Shown piece after piece: positions 28,906-39,700 of a stretch of 64,000 nucleotides of DNA. Origin of the DNA: Cantharellus purpuraceus (Eukaryota > Basidiomycota > Agaricomycetes > Cantharellales > Hydnaceae); assembly GCA_025174535.1 (NCBI GenBank), contig JALBUN010000023.1, positions 1,612,001-1,676,000 on the forward strand. The letters are read 5' to 3'. How positions within the stretch are numbered: the stretch's first letter is position 1; each line of letters opens with the position of its first letter. The position numbers and the translations under genes were made by a program. Below the pieces are notes generated by a model. It was not told where the DNA came from and did no database searches. It saw only the letters and a program-made list of their open reading frames with translations.

Positions 28906-29991
28906 ATGTCAAACCCTTTGGCAAGCATGAGCATGGCCGAGCTTGAGCAGCTGCTCTTGGCCCAACAGAAAGAAGAGGAGGAGGAGCAGAAATGGAAAGA
29001 GGAAGAGGAAGCAGAACGGAGATGGAAGGAGGAGGAGGAGGCAGAACAGAGACAGAAGGAGGAGGAGCAGAGGTGGAAAGAGGCGGTGGAGACAGAACGG
29101 AGATGGAAGGAGGAGGAGGCAAAAGCCGAGAGAGCTCGCAGGGTAAAAGAACTTGCAGCAGCGATGGAGGCTGCGAGACTGAAGGAAGTGGAGGAGCAGG
29201 CGCATGAGCTAGAGGCCGCCATGGAGGTAGAGGAGGAGGTGACTGGGGCAGGGGGAACCAGCCACCCAAGAAGTCCAAGTGTGCCAATATGGACAGGGAC
29301 CCTGGAAGTTGCCATTATTTCCGTTATGCGGTCGGAGACAACTCGCCCGACAACTGTCACTGCGGTTGACTCGCCGTTACGTCCGTGGGTACAGCCATTG
29401 TTTGGGTTGGGTGCGGCTGAGGAAGATGAAGCGGCGGAGGCGGAGAGAGTGGAGGTGGAGGTGGACCCTGATGCCAATATGGAGCTCGACGCAAATGCAG
29501 AACCTGAGGTGGGTGTGGATGTCGGAATGGATGCAGAGCCGGATCCGACTTCAAATTGTTATGAGGAAATGGCTTGGGTAGCCACAGTCGAGGCTTGCAA
29601 AAGGGTGGAGCTCTACACCGTGACCACCAAGAAAAACCTCAATGTTGCAGTCTTTTCATTGAAGGCGTACCCGAGTGCTGATACAGAGAAGCGGGAGGCG
29701 GATCGGAGGGTCATATGGTGTAAGGCGGAGAGTCGTGTTTTGGCGACCCGTAAGAAGGAGCTGTGTGTCGCTAGGTCAGCGATCCAGCTTTGTAAGCGTG
29801 AGATGGAGAAGGTGGCAGCAGAACAGCAAGACAAGGAGGAGGAGAGGGAACATTTGGAGGCTGCAGCAAGAAGGGGCAGACCACCCAAGGCTCTGGCTCC
29901 AATGGAGCCATTTGGCGGACCCGGCGTAACTTGCGACTTATGTCGTGATGTGGGTGTGGAGTGCGTGTGGCCTACCGGCCCAACTTGCTGA
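28906..29991 (+). CDS. Coiled-coil protein with C-terminal Cys motif, embedded between LTR-A arms
   Basis: Not recognised. ATG 28906 is preceded by a TATA-like acatataaaagg (28863-28874); an upstream in-frame ATG (28825) exists. The protein (361 residues) starts MSNPLASMSMAELEQLLL, runs through a highly charged coiled coil (about residues 20-105, repeats of WKEEEEAERR type), an acidic middle, and ends with CDLCRDVGVECVW, a fragment like the first half of a fungal cysteine cluster found in TE-rich regions. The stop TGA directly after TGC would be CGA before a CpG transition, so the original protein may have been longer. It sits 114 bp behind an LTR-A end and before an inverted LTR-A arm, so it is probably element cargo or a non-autonomous element ORF. 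Confidence 0.5.
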   Translation: MSNPLASMSMAELEQLLLAQQKEEEEEQKWKEEEEAERRWKEEEEAEQRQKEEEQRWKEAVETERRWKEEEAKAERARRVKELAAAMEAARLKEVEEQAHELEAAMEVEEEVTGAGGTSHPRSPSVPIWTGTLEVAIISVMRSETTRPTTVTAVDSPLRPWVQPLFGLGAAEEDEAAEAERVEVEVDPDANMELDANAEPEVGVDVGMDAEPDPTSNCYEEMAWVATVEACKRVELYTVTTKKNLNVAVFSLKAYPSADTEKREADRRVIWCKAESRVLATRKKELCVARSAIQLCKREMEKVAAEQQDKEEEREHLEAAARRGRPPKALAPMEPFGGPGVTCDLCRDVGVECVWPTGPTC

Positions 29992-30011
29992 CTTCTGTCG
30001 GGGTTGGAACA

Positions 30012-30531
30012 GGAGTCATGGTATGAGTCATGGAAGGAGTCATAGCATGAGTCACCATTACCCAAATAACTTGGTCAATACTTTGTTTCCAGGCTGATCA
30101 GCACAGCTATGGGTAGGCACAGCTTCTATTGAACTCTCCACTGAAAATGGAGTCAGGAGGTGCAGTGGTTGTGAAGATATTGAGCATTTACTGGCAGTGG
30201 TGACCAGATTGAGTTGGAGATTGAAATGAGTCGTGTGATTGAAAATGAGTCAGTTGTCCAGGTGACTCCAGCTGACTTTGAAGCTGCTGACATCTGCGAA
30301 GGTTTGTGGGTTCATGTGGGTCCCAAACTTTGCCCAGCAGAACAACAAGGTTGTGGACTCATTTCTGCATGGAAAATTCCCGAAAAAATATGAAAAAATA
30401 GAGAATATTTGAATGGCCCTGAATCAAGAGAAAGCAGCACATATATGCTGATATTTTGAGGCCATGAAGCGAAATTGTACAGTTTCAGGACTTTAAACAA
30501 GATCTTTTAAGGGAAAACCAGTTCCCATACA
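30012..30531 (-). repeat. Inverted, diverged LTR-A fragment
   Basis: The reverse complement matches the start of LTR-A: it ends GTTCCCATACA at 30531, the inverted TGTATGGGAAC terminus, and keeps the AT-rich aaaaaatatgaaaaaataga core. The left part (30012-30300) matches only in patches. With 27886-28792 it brackets the coiled-coil ORF as inverted arms. Confidence 0.6.
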
Positions 30532-30566
30532 ATAACATAATGATGCAGAATAATAGGATCAGAGTT

Positions 30567-30908
30567 TGTCAGGGTTCATATGACTCAGTTTCTATTTTTA
30601 GTACCTTTCTTATTGCCCCTATCAGCACAGCCTGTTAGGGTGTGCTCTCCTATCTCTCCCCTATTGTTCCCCTATCTTGGTTCCCCTATTCCTTGCATCA
30701 TCTAGTATAAAGACCTTGCCTGGTACAGCATGGTTTCCTCAGCTTAATCTCTGAGGATATCCACTGTACCAGGTGAGTCCCATGTATTTATCAGTGACAA
30801 GTGTATAGACTGAGGATATCTGCTGTACCAGCTGGCATTATCTCTTATCAGCTCTCATCTATTGAGTATCTTGTTGTTGTGGCCTCATCATTCAGCATAG
30901 CCCTCACA
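30567..30908 (+). repeat. LTR-B 5' LTR of a gypsy2-like relic
   Basis: 342 bp, TGTCAGGG...CCCTCACA, the same family as the gypsy2 LTR (57733-58094) but about as diverged as the solo copy at 51151. TATA-like tagtataaag near 30703. Followed by the gypsy2-like leader and gag. Confidence 0.85.
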
Positions 30909-31386
30909 GAAGATCAAGCTCATAAGACGACCCCACACTTTATAAACACTTTCCCTATTACCCTCTACACCAATAATGGCCAATCAACTTCCTGAGGTAT
31001 ATTGGGGCACTCTGGGTGAAAGTGGCACCTTCTTGTGAGCCTTGCTCAACAGCCAAGCGCAGCAGCTGCAACAGCTGCAACTCCTGAACCAGCACCTCCA
31101 GGGCCAGTTTGCCAATGTTCAGAACAACCTAGCTGAGGCTGCCACAGCTGCTGCTGTCGCTGCAGCACAAACCATCTCCTCTCCAACATCTCCTCCTGCA
31201 TCATTGTCTGCTTGTCCCATAAGGCAGCTGAACTGGAGAAATTTAGTGGAGACTGTACAGAGACAGATGGGTTCATTTGTGCTATCAGGCTTGCCATTGC
31301 AGCCTGCATCTTTCCCAGATGAGTGGACCAAGATCCTATATGCCCTCTCCTTCATGACAGCAGGTTCCACTGAAGTATGGGCCCAC

Positions 31387-32776
31387 TGTTTTGGAACCGT
31401 GAACTTCAACCTAAACTGTGGTGTTAATCACAATCCAAGTTTAGCCCGAGGATGTATGACCTTTCAAGGCTAGCAATAAGCCTGAAACTATTTTAACGGA
31501 GAACCCGAAATTATACTCCGGTGAACAATCACAATCAATGTTGCCACAGGAAGTGAAGCAATAGAGATTTATGCTTGTCACGTGTAGTTCACGCTTTACT
31601 GCTGATGCAATGTAAAGTCAAAGATTGACAGGTGTTCAAGGGTTCAGATACTTCAAAGGGGGAAGTAACCTAGTGCCTTAGTACCGCAGGTTGAGTGGAT
31701 TAAAGCTAACAATAATCCCTTCAACATAAAAAGATAGATACACACTTGAACACTTCCTTCTGAACAAGCATATTCACTGTACGTGTTTATCCATGATAGA
31801 ATCAACAGTCAAGGGATATTAATCTCGTCTCAAAGAGGTGAGTTAATAGACTGTGTTGTTGATTTATTGAAATGCCCACAATTGAACCAACCGATCAATA
31901 GCAAAGTACATGTTAACCTGACTAACCTCAGAGTCTCAATTAAACGTGCAGTATTCTTGACCAATCAATAGCCTAGTACGTATTAACCTGACTAACCTCA
32001 GAGTCTCAATTAAACGTGCAAGATTCTTGATTATAACCAATAGCCCGATACGTGATAATTTGGCTAACCTCAGAGTCTCAATTACACGTGTAAGGTTCTT
32101 GATCAATGAATAACAATTAATACACTTCAAGTTACTGCTCCAAGTGGGCTTGTAGTGTGTTAATTACTAATCAGTTACTCCGTATTAACCTCTTCTCCGA
32201 GTTTGATTAATATTAGAGCCTGCTGCGCTTGTAATATAATAACTTCTGGCTTCTCCAAGAGTCAATCAAAGTTAATATACACTAAGAGTAGCTGATATAA
32301 GCGTGATGCTTATGTGATGATTACTCAATGCTTGAGTAGACACTGCTGTGTGTGTGTGGTAAAAAGATATTATTTATTGCACTGCTGTTGCAGCCCTTTT
32401 TATATACATGGACTATCTAGCTTATGTAACTAATCAGAGAACATTCCTGGTGCTTAGGGAAGCCCCTGGAAGGAAAGAGAAGGCTGGGGAACCTTGTGGA
32501 AGGTCCAGGAAGGTGTCAGAACCTTCTGTGGCTGCTTTTGGCTGAAGTGCGCAAACTCCGATGATTATGTAATGCACGCATCGTTCACTTGCACGCGAGT
32601 GCTCGTCAGAGTTGAATGACAGATTATATCAGCGACCGACCCCTTGTGTACACTTGTGGGCTCAAATACACAAAAAAGCAAAATATAAGTACATTCAATA
32701 GAACATTTGAAATACCTTTAAACTACTAAATAATAGTCCTTATTTGAAGTAGTTTAGAACTGCATATACCCCAACA
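31387..32776 (+). mobile_element. Solo LTR-C (1390 bp)
   Basis: TGTTTTGG...CCCCAACA, flanked by the duplication CCCAC (31382-31386 and 32777-32781). It interrupts gag exactly. No coding sequence inside. It shares only the first 12 bp with the inverted LTR-A end, so it is a separate or distant family. AT-rich, with internal tandem repeats. Confidence 0.85.
31898..32108 (+). repeat. Three tandem units of about 70 bp inside LTR-C
   Basis: The segment taacctcagagtctcaatta recurs at 31923, 31993 and 32065 (spacing 70 and 72), each followed by a variant of aacgtgcaagattcttga. Possibly U3 enhancer-like repeats. Confidence 0.85.
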
Positions 32777-32932
32777 CCCACAACGAGACCCAAGCAGTCA
32801 TTGATGGGACTTCATTGCTCTCCACTCTTGAAGAGTTCATTAGACAAGTGGAGAATGCCTTTGGAGACCCTGATCACTCTTAAATAACACAAACAAGGTT
32901 ACATGATCTCAAGATGACAGCTGGCATGTCAG

Positions 32933-33213
32933 TGTGAGGGCTATGCTGAATGACGAGGCCACAACAACAAGATACTCAATAAGTGAGAGCCAATAAGATA
33001 ATGCCAGCTGGTACAGCAGATATCCTCAGAGATTAAGCTGAGAAAACCATGCTGTACCAGGCAAGGTCTTTATACTAGATGATGCAAGGAATAGGGGAAC
33101 CAAGATAGGGGAACAATAGAGGAGAGATAGGAGAGTGCACCCTAACAGGCTGTGCTGATAGGGGCAATAAGAAAGGTACTAAAAATAGAAACTGAGTCAT
33201 ATGAACCCTGACA
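32933..33213 (-). mobile_element. Solo LTR-B, inverted, with GTCAG duplication
   Basis: TGTGAGGG...CCCTGACA (reverse of LTR-B), flanked by GTCAG at 32928-32932 and 33214-33218. At 281 bp it is about 60 bp shorter than other LTR-B copies; the missing part is the 59-nt GT...AG segment between two direct repeats. Confidence 0.88.
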
Positions 33214-33308
33214 GTCAGCAGATGCATACATGACATGGTTTGAGACACTGGCAGGAAGAACAGGGTTTAACAATGCAGCACTTGAAGATGCCTACACATG
33301 AGAGCTCC

Positions 33309-34700
33309 TGTATGGGAACCACCTTTTCCCTATCAAATCCTATTTATGCAGCACCAATGTGCTATACTTTGCTTTTCCATTCCTAAATATCAGCATATAT
33401 TTGATGCTTGTACCTGGAATGGACTTATTCAAATATTCTCTATTTTTCCATATTTTTTCAGGAATATTTCATGCAGAACTTGGCCCAGAATCATTTATTT
33501 CTGCTGTGCTACAGTTGTGGACCCATAGGCACCCACAAACCTTTACACAGTCAGCACTCCACCTTTGGACCAGGCATTTGGCCTGAATTCAAGCTCAGAT
33601 GTCTCTGATCAATAAATATTCTGTAACTTGACAACCACAGCCTCTCAAGGCACTATTTTCCATGGAGATCATCACCTGAGATGTGGCTATCCATGGCTAT
33701 GCAAACCAGTGCAGAAAACAGGGTGGACACCCTTCTTTTTGCCTGATCAGTGCCTAGTTCAGGGATCAGATCAGGTGATTGCCTTGGAATATTCTACCCC
33801 TTTCCATAACATTCTAGCTGTTTCCTTCTACTATTAGATAGAACTTTCCAGAACCATTATTCAGCTCCTGATCAGTGTTAGTGCAGTCATCAGAACCTGT
33901 GATTGGCTTGGAATATTCTACCCCTTTCTTCCACCTTCCACAACCTTCCAGTAGTTTCCATCTATTAATAGGTAGAATATTCCAGAACCATTAGCCAGCC
34001 CCTGTAAATACAATATATAAGGAGGTCAAATAGTAACATATTCTACCCATCTTCTGCACACCAGTGTGACTAGAGTGACATACAGTGTCATCCTCTATCT
34101 CAGTAACTGTTGATTACCAGTTCAAGGATCTTTTACAGTTGTGTAACTGTACTTGATTGCACTCGAAGTAGTGATATTCCTGCTTTGGGCATGAGTGTAG
34201 TATCTGCCTCACATGACTACAAATCTACAGGGTGAGATTGTCTGTCAATAGTCCAGCCATTAGTGCTCTTGTTTAAGTAACTAGTGTGTACTGCCTTTGC
34301 AGAGCATTAGAAGCTTGAACTTGTGTGAAACAGTTGCTAGACTACTTCACACATCACTGTTACCTGCTTCAGAGTGCCACTGGTTGGATGGTTGGATTCA
34401 TCCATCTACTTCCTTTAGCCTCTAAGTGCATTCCCCTCTTTTTGGAATATCTGGACCCCTAAGCATCCATGAACTCTAGACTCTGGAAGTCTTATTCATT
34501 TCTTGCTGCTAAGAAATGTATTACTTTTCTGCGTATAGTCTGCATTGACCAATACAAAGGATTGTAACCAAAGTACAAATGTTAAATCATTTCTGGAGTT
34601 GTGCTGCAGCAGGGTTTGATATTCTTCTCAGCTGTTCATTCATGGAATTGTGGTGATTTAGAGTTTGCCCTAACACCATAATTTTGCAGGTTCCAAAACA
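33309..34700 (+). repeat. LTR-A (1392 bp), no target duplication
   Basis: TGTATGGGAACC...GGTTCCAAAACA with inverted ends. Nearly identical to the solo copy 51760-53150. TATA-like caatatataagg near 34011. The left neighbour is a gypsy2-like gag relic, the right neighbour a minus-strand copia fragment, and the flanks GCTCC and CAAAC do not match. Confidence 0.85.
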
Positions 34701-36510
34701 CAAACTTTGTGGAAAATCTGGACAATATTTGGACAGTGAACACTATGTCAGGGCATGTTCCCAGTGCAGTGTACATCAATGATCCGATGGCTTCCCAATA
34801 TGGAGTATTGTGTATCTGAGCTTACTTGGCCATAGTCTTGGGTATTTGAGACATTGAAAGGAGCAAGCCCGGCTGCATAGGAGTCGACAACAGCTTCATT
34901 TCATCCAGATTAAACCGATGGAGGATCAAAGTGATATAGGAGCATTGGGAAAAATGTATGGTATGTCATTCTTGGTCATGCCTGACTTCAATCCCTAGCA
35001 GCCAATGTAACTCTCTGAGGTCAGTTATTTCAACAAATTTTGAGATTTTTGATTTGAAACGACCAATGAGCTGAGTAGAAGAAGCTGAAATTGTGCAGTC
35101 ATCAACGTGTACCAGGATTATCATGGAGCCTTCACTGTTGCATTGAAAGAACACAGCCTGGTTAACATCGCATCTGGAGAAAGCTAGGTGGTGCATCATT
35201 ATTTCAACAAGCTTCTGATACCATTGCCTCTCTGATTGTTTCAGTCCATACAGTGTCTTTCAAAGATGACACACCTTTCCAGTAGAATTTGGAGCGTGAT
35301 ATCCAGGAGGTTGAGCCATATATATAGCCTCTTGATCGGTGAGTTCTCCATTTAAGTATGCACCTTTGATATCTATCTGATGGATCTCCATATCCTTTGC
35401 AGCAGCTAATGCAAGCACTGTTTGGATTGAGGCCAGTTTAGCGACAGGGGCAAATGTGTCAAAGTAGTTGACACCAGGTACCTGCAAGAAACCTTGGGCT
35501 ATGAGGTGGGCCTTGTACCTGACCACATTACCAGCTGCATCCTTTTTTGCACAGAAAACCCATTTGGAGCCAACAATGTTTGCGTCCTCTGGTGGTACAG
35601 TAAGTTCCCAAGTTCTGGCTTCTTTGAGTAATGCTAATTCTTCATGAATGCCTTTTTCCCATAGTTCCCAATCAGGGTGACATCTCGCTTCAGCCAGAGA
35701 CCGGGGTTCAATAGCCTCAACTTCACTGGTCTCAGCCATTAGTGCATATTCATCAATCATTTCTACCATCATCATCCAGTCAGCTGACCCCTCCCCTTCA
35801 AGAACAGTATCTTGCTTAACAGTGGTAGGGAGTTGAATTCCAGGAGCAATGACAGGATCAGATGGATGGTAAGAGGCAGTGCCGTGTCCGTCTAGGATGT
35901 CATGGACACACTGACTGGGTTTGCGCAGTCATTTACCAGGTGTGTCTTCAAGTTCAGGTGGGTCTGTGGTATCAATGCCAGTAAGTGGTGGCTCAACAAC
36001 AGGTGCAGGTTGAGATGGAGCAGGGGCAACCGGAGCAGGTGAGGGTACATCAGATTTCATTTTGATAAGCTCCCAATCCTCCCCTCAAGATGAGAACCTG
36101 ACATATTCCGATTGTCAAGGTAAACATTTCATTCAACACTCACAGTTTGCTTGTCAGGCCAGTAGATGCGGAAGCCTTTGCTTCACTTGTCAATGCCTAG
36201 CCAGCGTCCCTCTGTAACGTGTCCACCCAATTTGTCACCAGTTTCAGTGCGTACCCACACCTTTTCTCCCCATTCACAAACATGACACAAGTTTGGTTTC
36301 TTCCCAAAAGCAGCCTTGTACGGTGTTCTACCATCTACTGCTCTGGTTAAGGTGTGATTCATAAGCCATACCACATGACGTGCTGCTTCACCCCACAGGA
36401 ATCTTGGCAGTCTGCTGGCATGTAAGAGCACGTGGATTCATTCTACAATGGTGCGGTTACAGTGTTTGGCCACTCCATTGCGCTGAGGAGTGTCATGCAT
36501 GGTGAGTTTT
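34701..36510 (-). pseudogene. Minus-strand copia element, 3' part (integrase end to RT)
   Basis: Read on the minus strand from 36510: integrase C-terminal part (LHASRLPRFLWGEAARH), then RT with GSKWVFCAKKD, VAPVAKLAS-type segment, DIKGAYLNGEL and VHVDDCTI, then DMKYLLG-like and PDIVFTVQILSRFS near 34701. The RNase H domain is cut off by LTR-A. Several stops. It continues in 41110-41690; the two parts are separated by the intact copia insertion. Confidence 0.85.
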
Positions 36511-36715
36511 TGACGAAGATCATACGACTCGCCCTCAACGTGGACTCCTATGGGTCCACGACTCGGCAGGCCATAAACAATTTTCTAGCGCTTACTGGAG
36601 TTCATGCTCTTTCTGCTGAACTCCAGGTAAGCAATCCGTAGTATTCTGCCAACACATTAGTATTTAATACACACTCTTTCTGCTGAACTCCAGCCTCCGC
36701 CTGCCTAAGTTGTTA
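36511..36715 (+). repeat. Copia 5' LTR
   Basis: TGACGAAGAT...AGTTGTTA. Differs from the 3' LTR at two positions, both CpG in the 3' copy (CACGCTC to CATGCTC and CACACTC). Holds the hairpin CTGGAGTTCA/TGAACTCCAG (36595-36626). The following GGTTATGGGCCC probably includes the primer-binding site and overlaps the ORF start. Confidence 0.9.
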
Positions 36716-36719
36716 GGTT

Positions 36720-39700
36720 ATGGGCCCCGCCAGCGAATCAGAATCGCATGCCTTCAAATTTCTGAAGCTCAATGGCCAGAACTACTCACTCTGGGCCGAG
36801 CACATGCAAGCTGCATTGCAATCTCGCTACCTTTGGCTCATAGTCAATGGTATGGAGACTTGTCCGGAAATGCCATCCGGTGCAAAGGTGGCTACCACAG
36901 AATGGAAACTCGAACGGAAGGAACACATGGACTGGTTGCTGCGCGATCAGGCGGCTCAGGGTCTTATGAAGGGCGCCACTGAGAGTTCTCAATGGCCGCA
37001 CGTTTCGAAGGCCCAAACTTCAAAGCAGATGTGGGACACATGGCATGACATGTACGTGACCAATCAGCAACAGATAGATGTCCACTACTACTTCGAGGAA
37101 CTATATACTCGGAAGTACGTAGAGACGAGCTCCATGGCTGATCACATCACTACTATGCTCGACCTCGGACAGAAAATTACAGCAGCGGGAGAAACACTCC
37201 CTGATATACACATCGCTCGAGCACTCATCCTTTCACTCCCTCACAACCAATCTTGGGACATCATCAAAATCCAGCTGTTTGGTCTGGAATCATCAAAACT
37301 CACTTCTGTAACTGTCAGCAGCACACTTATTGCTGAAGCCAACCGTCGCTCCAGAGGCAAGTCCAGTGAAACTGCCCTATTGACCAGGAAGAAAAACGGT
37401 GGTGATGGCAAAAAGAAGAAGACCGGAGCTAAACCGAAACCTGATGATGAATGTCGTTACTGCCATGAGAAAGGTCACTGGGTCAGCAAATGCCCCAAGC
37501 GTGAAGAGGAAGAGAAGAAGAAAAAGAGCGGTGGAGGCACAGCTAACCTCACCATTAATAACCTGCAAGAACTAGGTGAACGTCAGATAGGACACGTGTT
37601 CATGGCAGGAGAAACACCTACATCGGCCGAGTTAATATTGGACTGCGGTGTGACATCCCACATGTTTTGTGACCGGAGTTTCTTCACCACCTACACCCCT
37701 GCGACCTCACGCAAAACGATCACTGTAGGGGATGCTCGCAGTATCCCGGTAGCTGGTCACGGTTCAGTTCAGTTCAGAAGCATCTTACCCAAAGGTTTTC
37801 GCACGATCACTTTACTTGGAGCCCTACATATCCCCACACTCGCTGCAAACTTGGTCAGTCTTGGCAAGTTGCAGCGAGAGGGTGCCTCGGTTACAAGCTA
37901 TGACAGCGGACTATCAGTTTCACTGAAGGGAGATGAGCTGCTTCGTGGATCACTCACCGGTGACAGTGGTACATTGTACCACATCAACTGTCTTGAGATG
38001 CAAAGACACTCCACATATGTCGCAACGAGTGGGAGCCTCCGTCTTTGGCACCGGCGCTTAGGTCATCTGCACCTGGACGCAATCCGAGAGATGTCACAGA
38101 AGAACCTGGTAGATGGACTCACCATATCATCACTCACAGAATATGACCCCGTGTGTGAAGGATGCGCACTTGGCAAATCACACCGATTACCATTCCCTAA
38201 GGCCAGTAACGCGCGATATAAAAAAATGGACTTACTCGTAGTTGACCTCACTGGTCCGATGTCAGTTGAGACCTGGAGTGGAATGAGATATGCATTTGTT
38301 GCTGTTGAGGTCTCAAGCTGGCTCCCAATAGGGCGGATCCTACAATCGAAGGACAAAGCTGGCACTGCCCTGAAGGAAACAGTGGCTATGTTAGAGCGAC
38401 AGTCTGGCAAGTTACTGAAGCGGATTAGATGCGACAATGGTACAGAGTTCACCAAACACCTTGTTGATTCATTTTGCCGCCGCAACGGTGTCGTTTTAGA
38501 AACGACCGTCCCATATTCACCAGAACAGAATGGGATCGCTGAATGGGCAATTGCCATCTTCTTTGACATGGTCAGATGTATGCTTCACTCAGCGAAAATG
38601 GACTTACGCTATTGGGGGGAAGCCTTCCTATATGCGGTCCACATACGCAGCTGTTCCTATACATCAGCTCTTAAAGGAATGGTTCCACTGCAAGCTTGGT
38701 CAGGAATGAAACCCGACATATCTCACCTTCGAACATTTGGATCTATCGCTTATGTTAATGTCCCGAAGAAATTGCGTGGCGGTAAACTGGAAGTCACCTC
38801 TGTCAAATGCCGCCTGCTAGGTTGGTGGGCTAACGAGACGAAGGGATACCGCCTTGAAGACATAGAGATGGGAAAGTTGATCACAGCTAGGGATGTACGG
38901 TTCCTAGAGGACCAAACCCCCGGGGATGTTGCCGTGATCGATACGCGAGGAGTTGCCCCCACACGCACTGAGATTGAGCGGTTAATGCCTGAGGATACAA
39001 GCCAACCAAGAAGAGAAAACTTACCGGCATATGAAGAGACACTGAATGGATCTGAGACAGACAGCTCTCGAGACACCCCTGCAGATGCTCGTGTGCCCCC
39101 TTCCCTGGAACCAGGTCCTAATGGACAACCTCCGACTCGATCGCATAGATGGGCTGACCTGCCACTGCGAAACCACCCTGCGCGAACACGAAACCCAGCG
39201 ACGCAATTTGGTACTGCAGCAACTGAGGATGAGATAGATGCGGCGGTGACAACAACTGGCAGAACTCACCGTGCATTCATAGCATACTCAGATGAACCCC
39301 GAACGTACCGCCAAGCCATGAAGTCACGCTACTCAAAGCAGTGGGAGGAGTCAGTTATGAAGGAATATAACCAGTTGAAGCAAACTGGTACCTTTGAGTG
39401 GGTCAAGACGCTTCCGGAAGGCCGGAAGGCAGTCGGTAGCCGCATCATCTTCAAAAATAAACATGATGGAAACGGCACATTTATTCAGCATAAATCACGC
39501 ATCGTTGCAAAGGGATTCTCACAGGTGCCTGGTCAGGACTTCAATGACACGTTTGCATCGGTGGCAAAGTTTAGTACGCTACGCACACTCCTATCCATTG
39601 TCGCTCATGAGGACCTCGAGTTGCATCAAATAGACGTAGTCGGTGCTTACCTACAGGGTGACCTCGATGAGGAGATCTACATGGAAGTACCTGAAGGGAT

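Larger units (their letters stand above)
30976..33308 (+). pseudogene. Gypsy2-like gag relic, split by two LTR insertions
   Basis: ATG 30976 (MANQLPEVYWGTLGES) starts a gag close to gypsy2 gag (58163). It breaks at an in-frame TGA near 31036, then is cut at 31386 by solo LTR-C, resumes at 32777-32932 (ETQAVIDG-like segment), is cut by inverted solo LTR-B, resumes at 33214 and ends at 33308 against LTR-A. The pieces follow gypsy2 gag order, so the insertions came after this copy. The rest of gag and all of pol are missing. Confidence 0.8.

Noticed and set aside
28799..29477. Antisense Ser/Pro/Leu-rich ORFs opposite the coiled-coil gene
   Set aside because: Mirror of GAG/GAA-rich repeats; no start context or domain.
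31898..32108. CRISPR-like array
   Set aside because: Only three diverged tandem units without spacers, inside a fungal LTR.
33298..33837. Repeated ORFs of 66-76 codons, seen again at 51743-52287
   Set aside because: Same frames recur only because the LTR-A copies are nearly identical; they carry no start context or protein signature.
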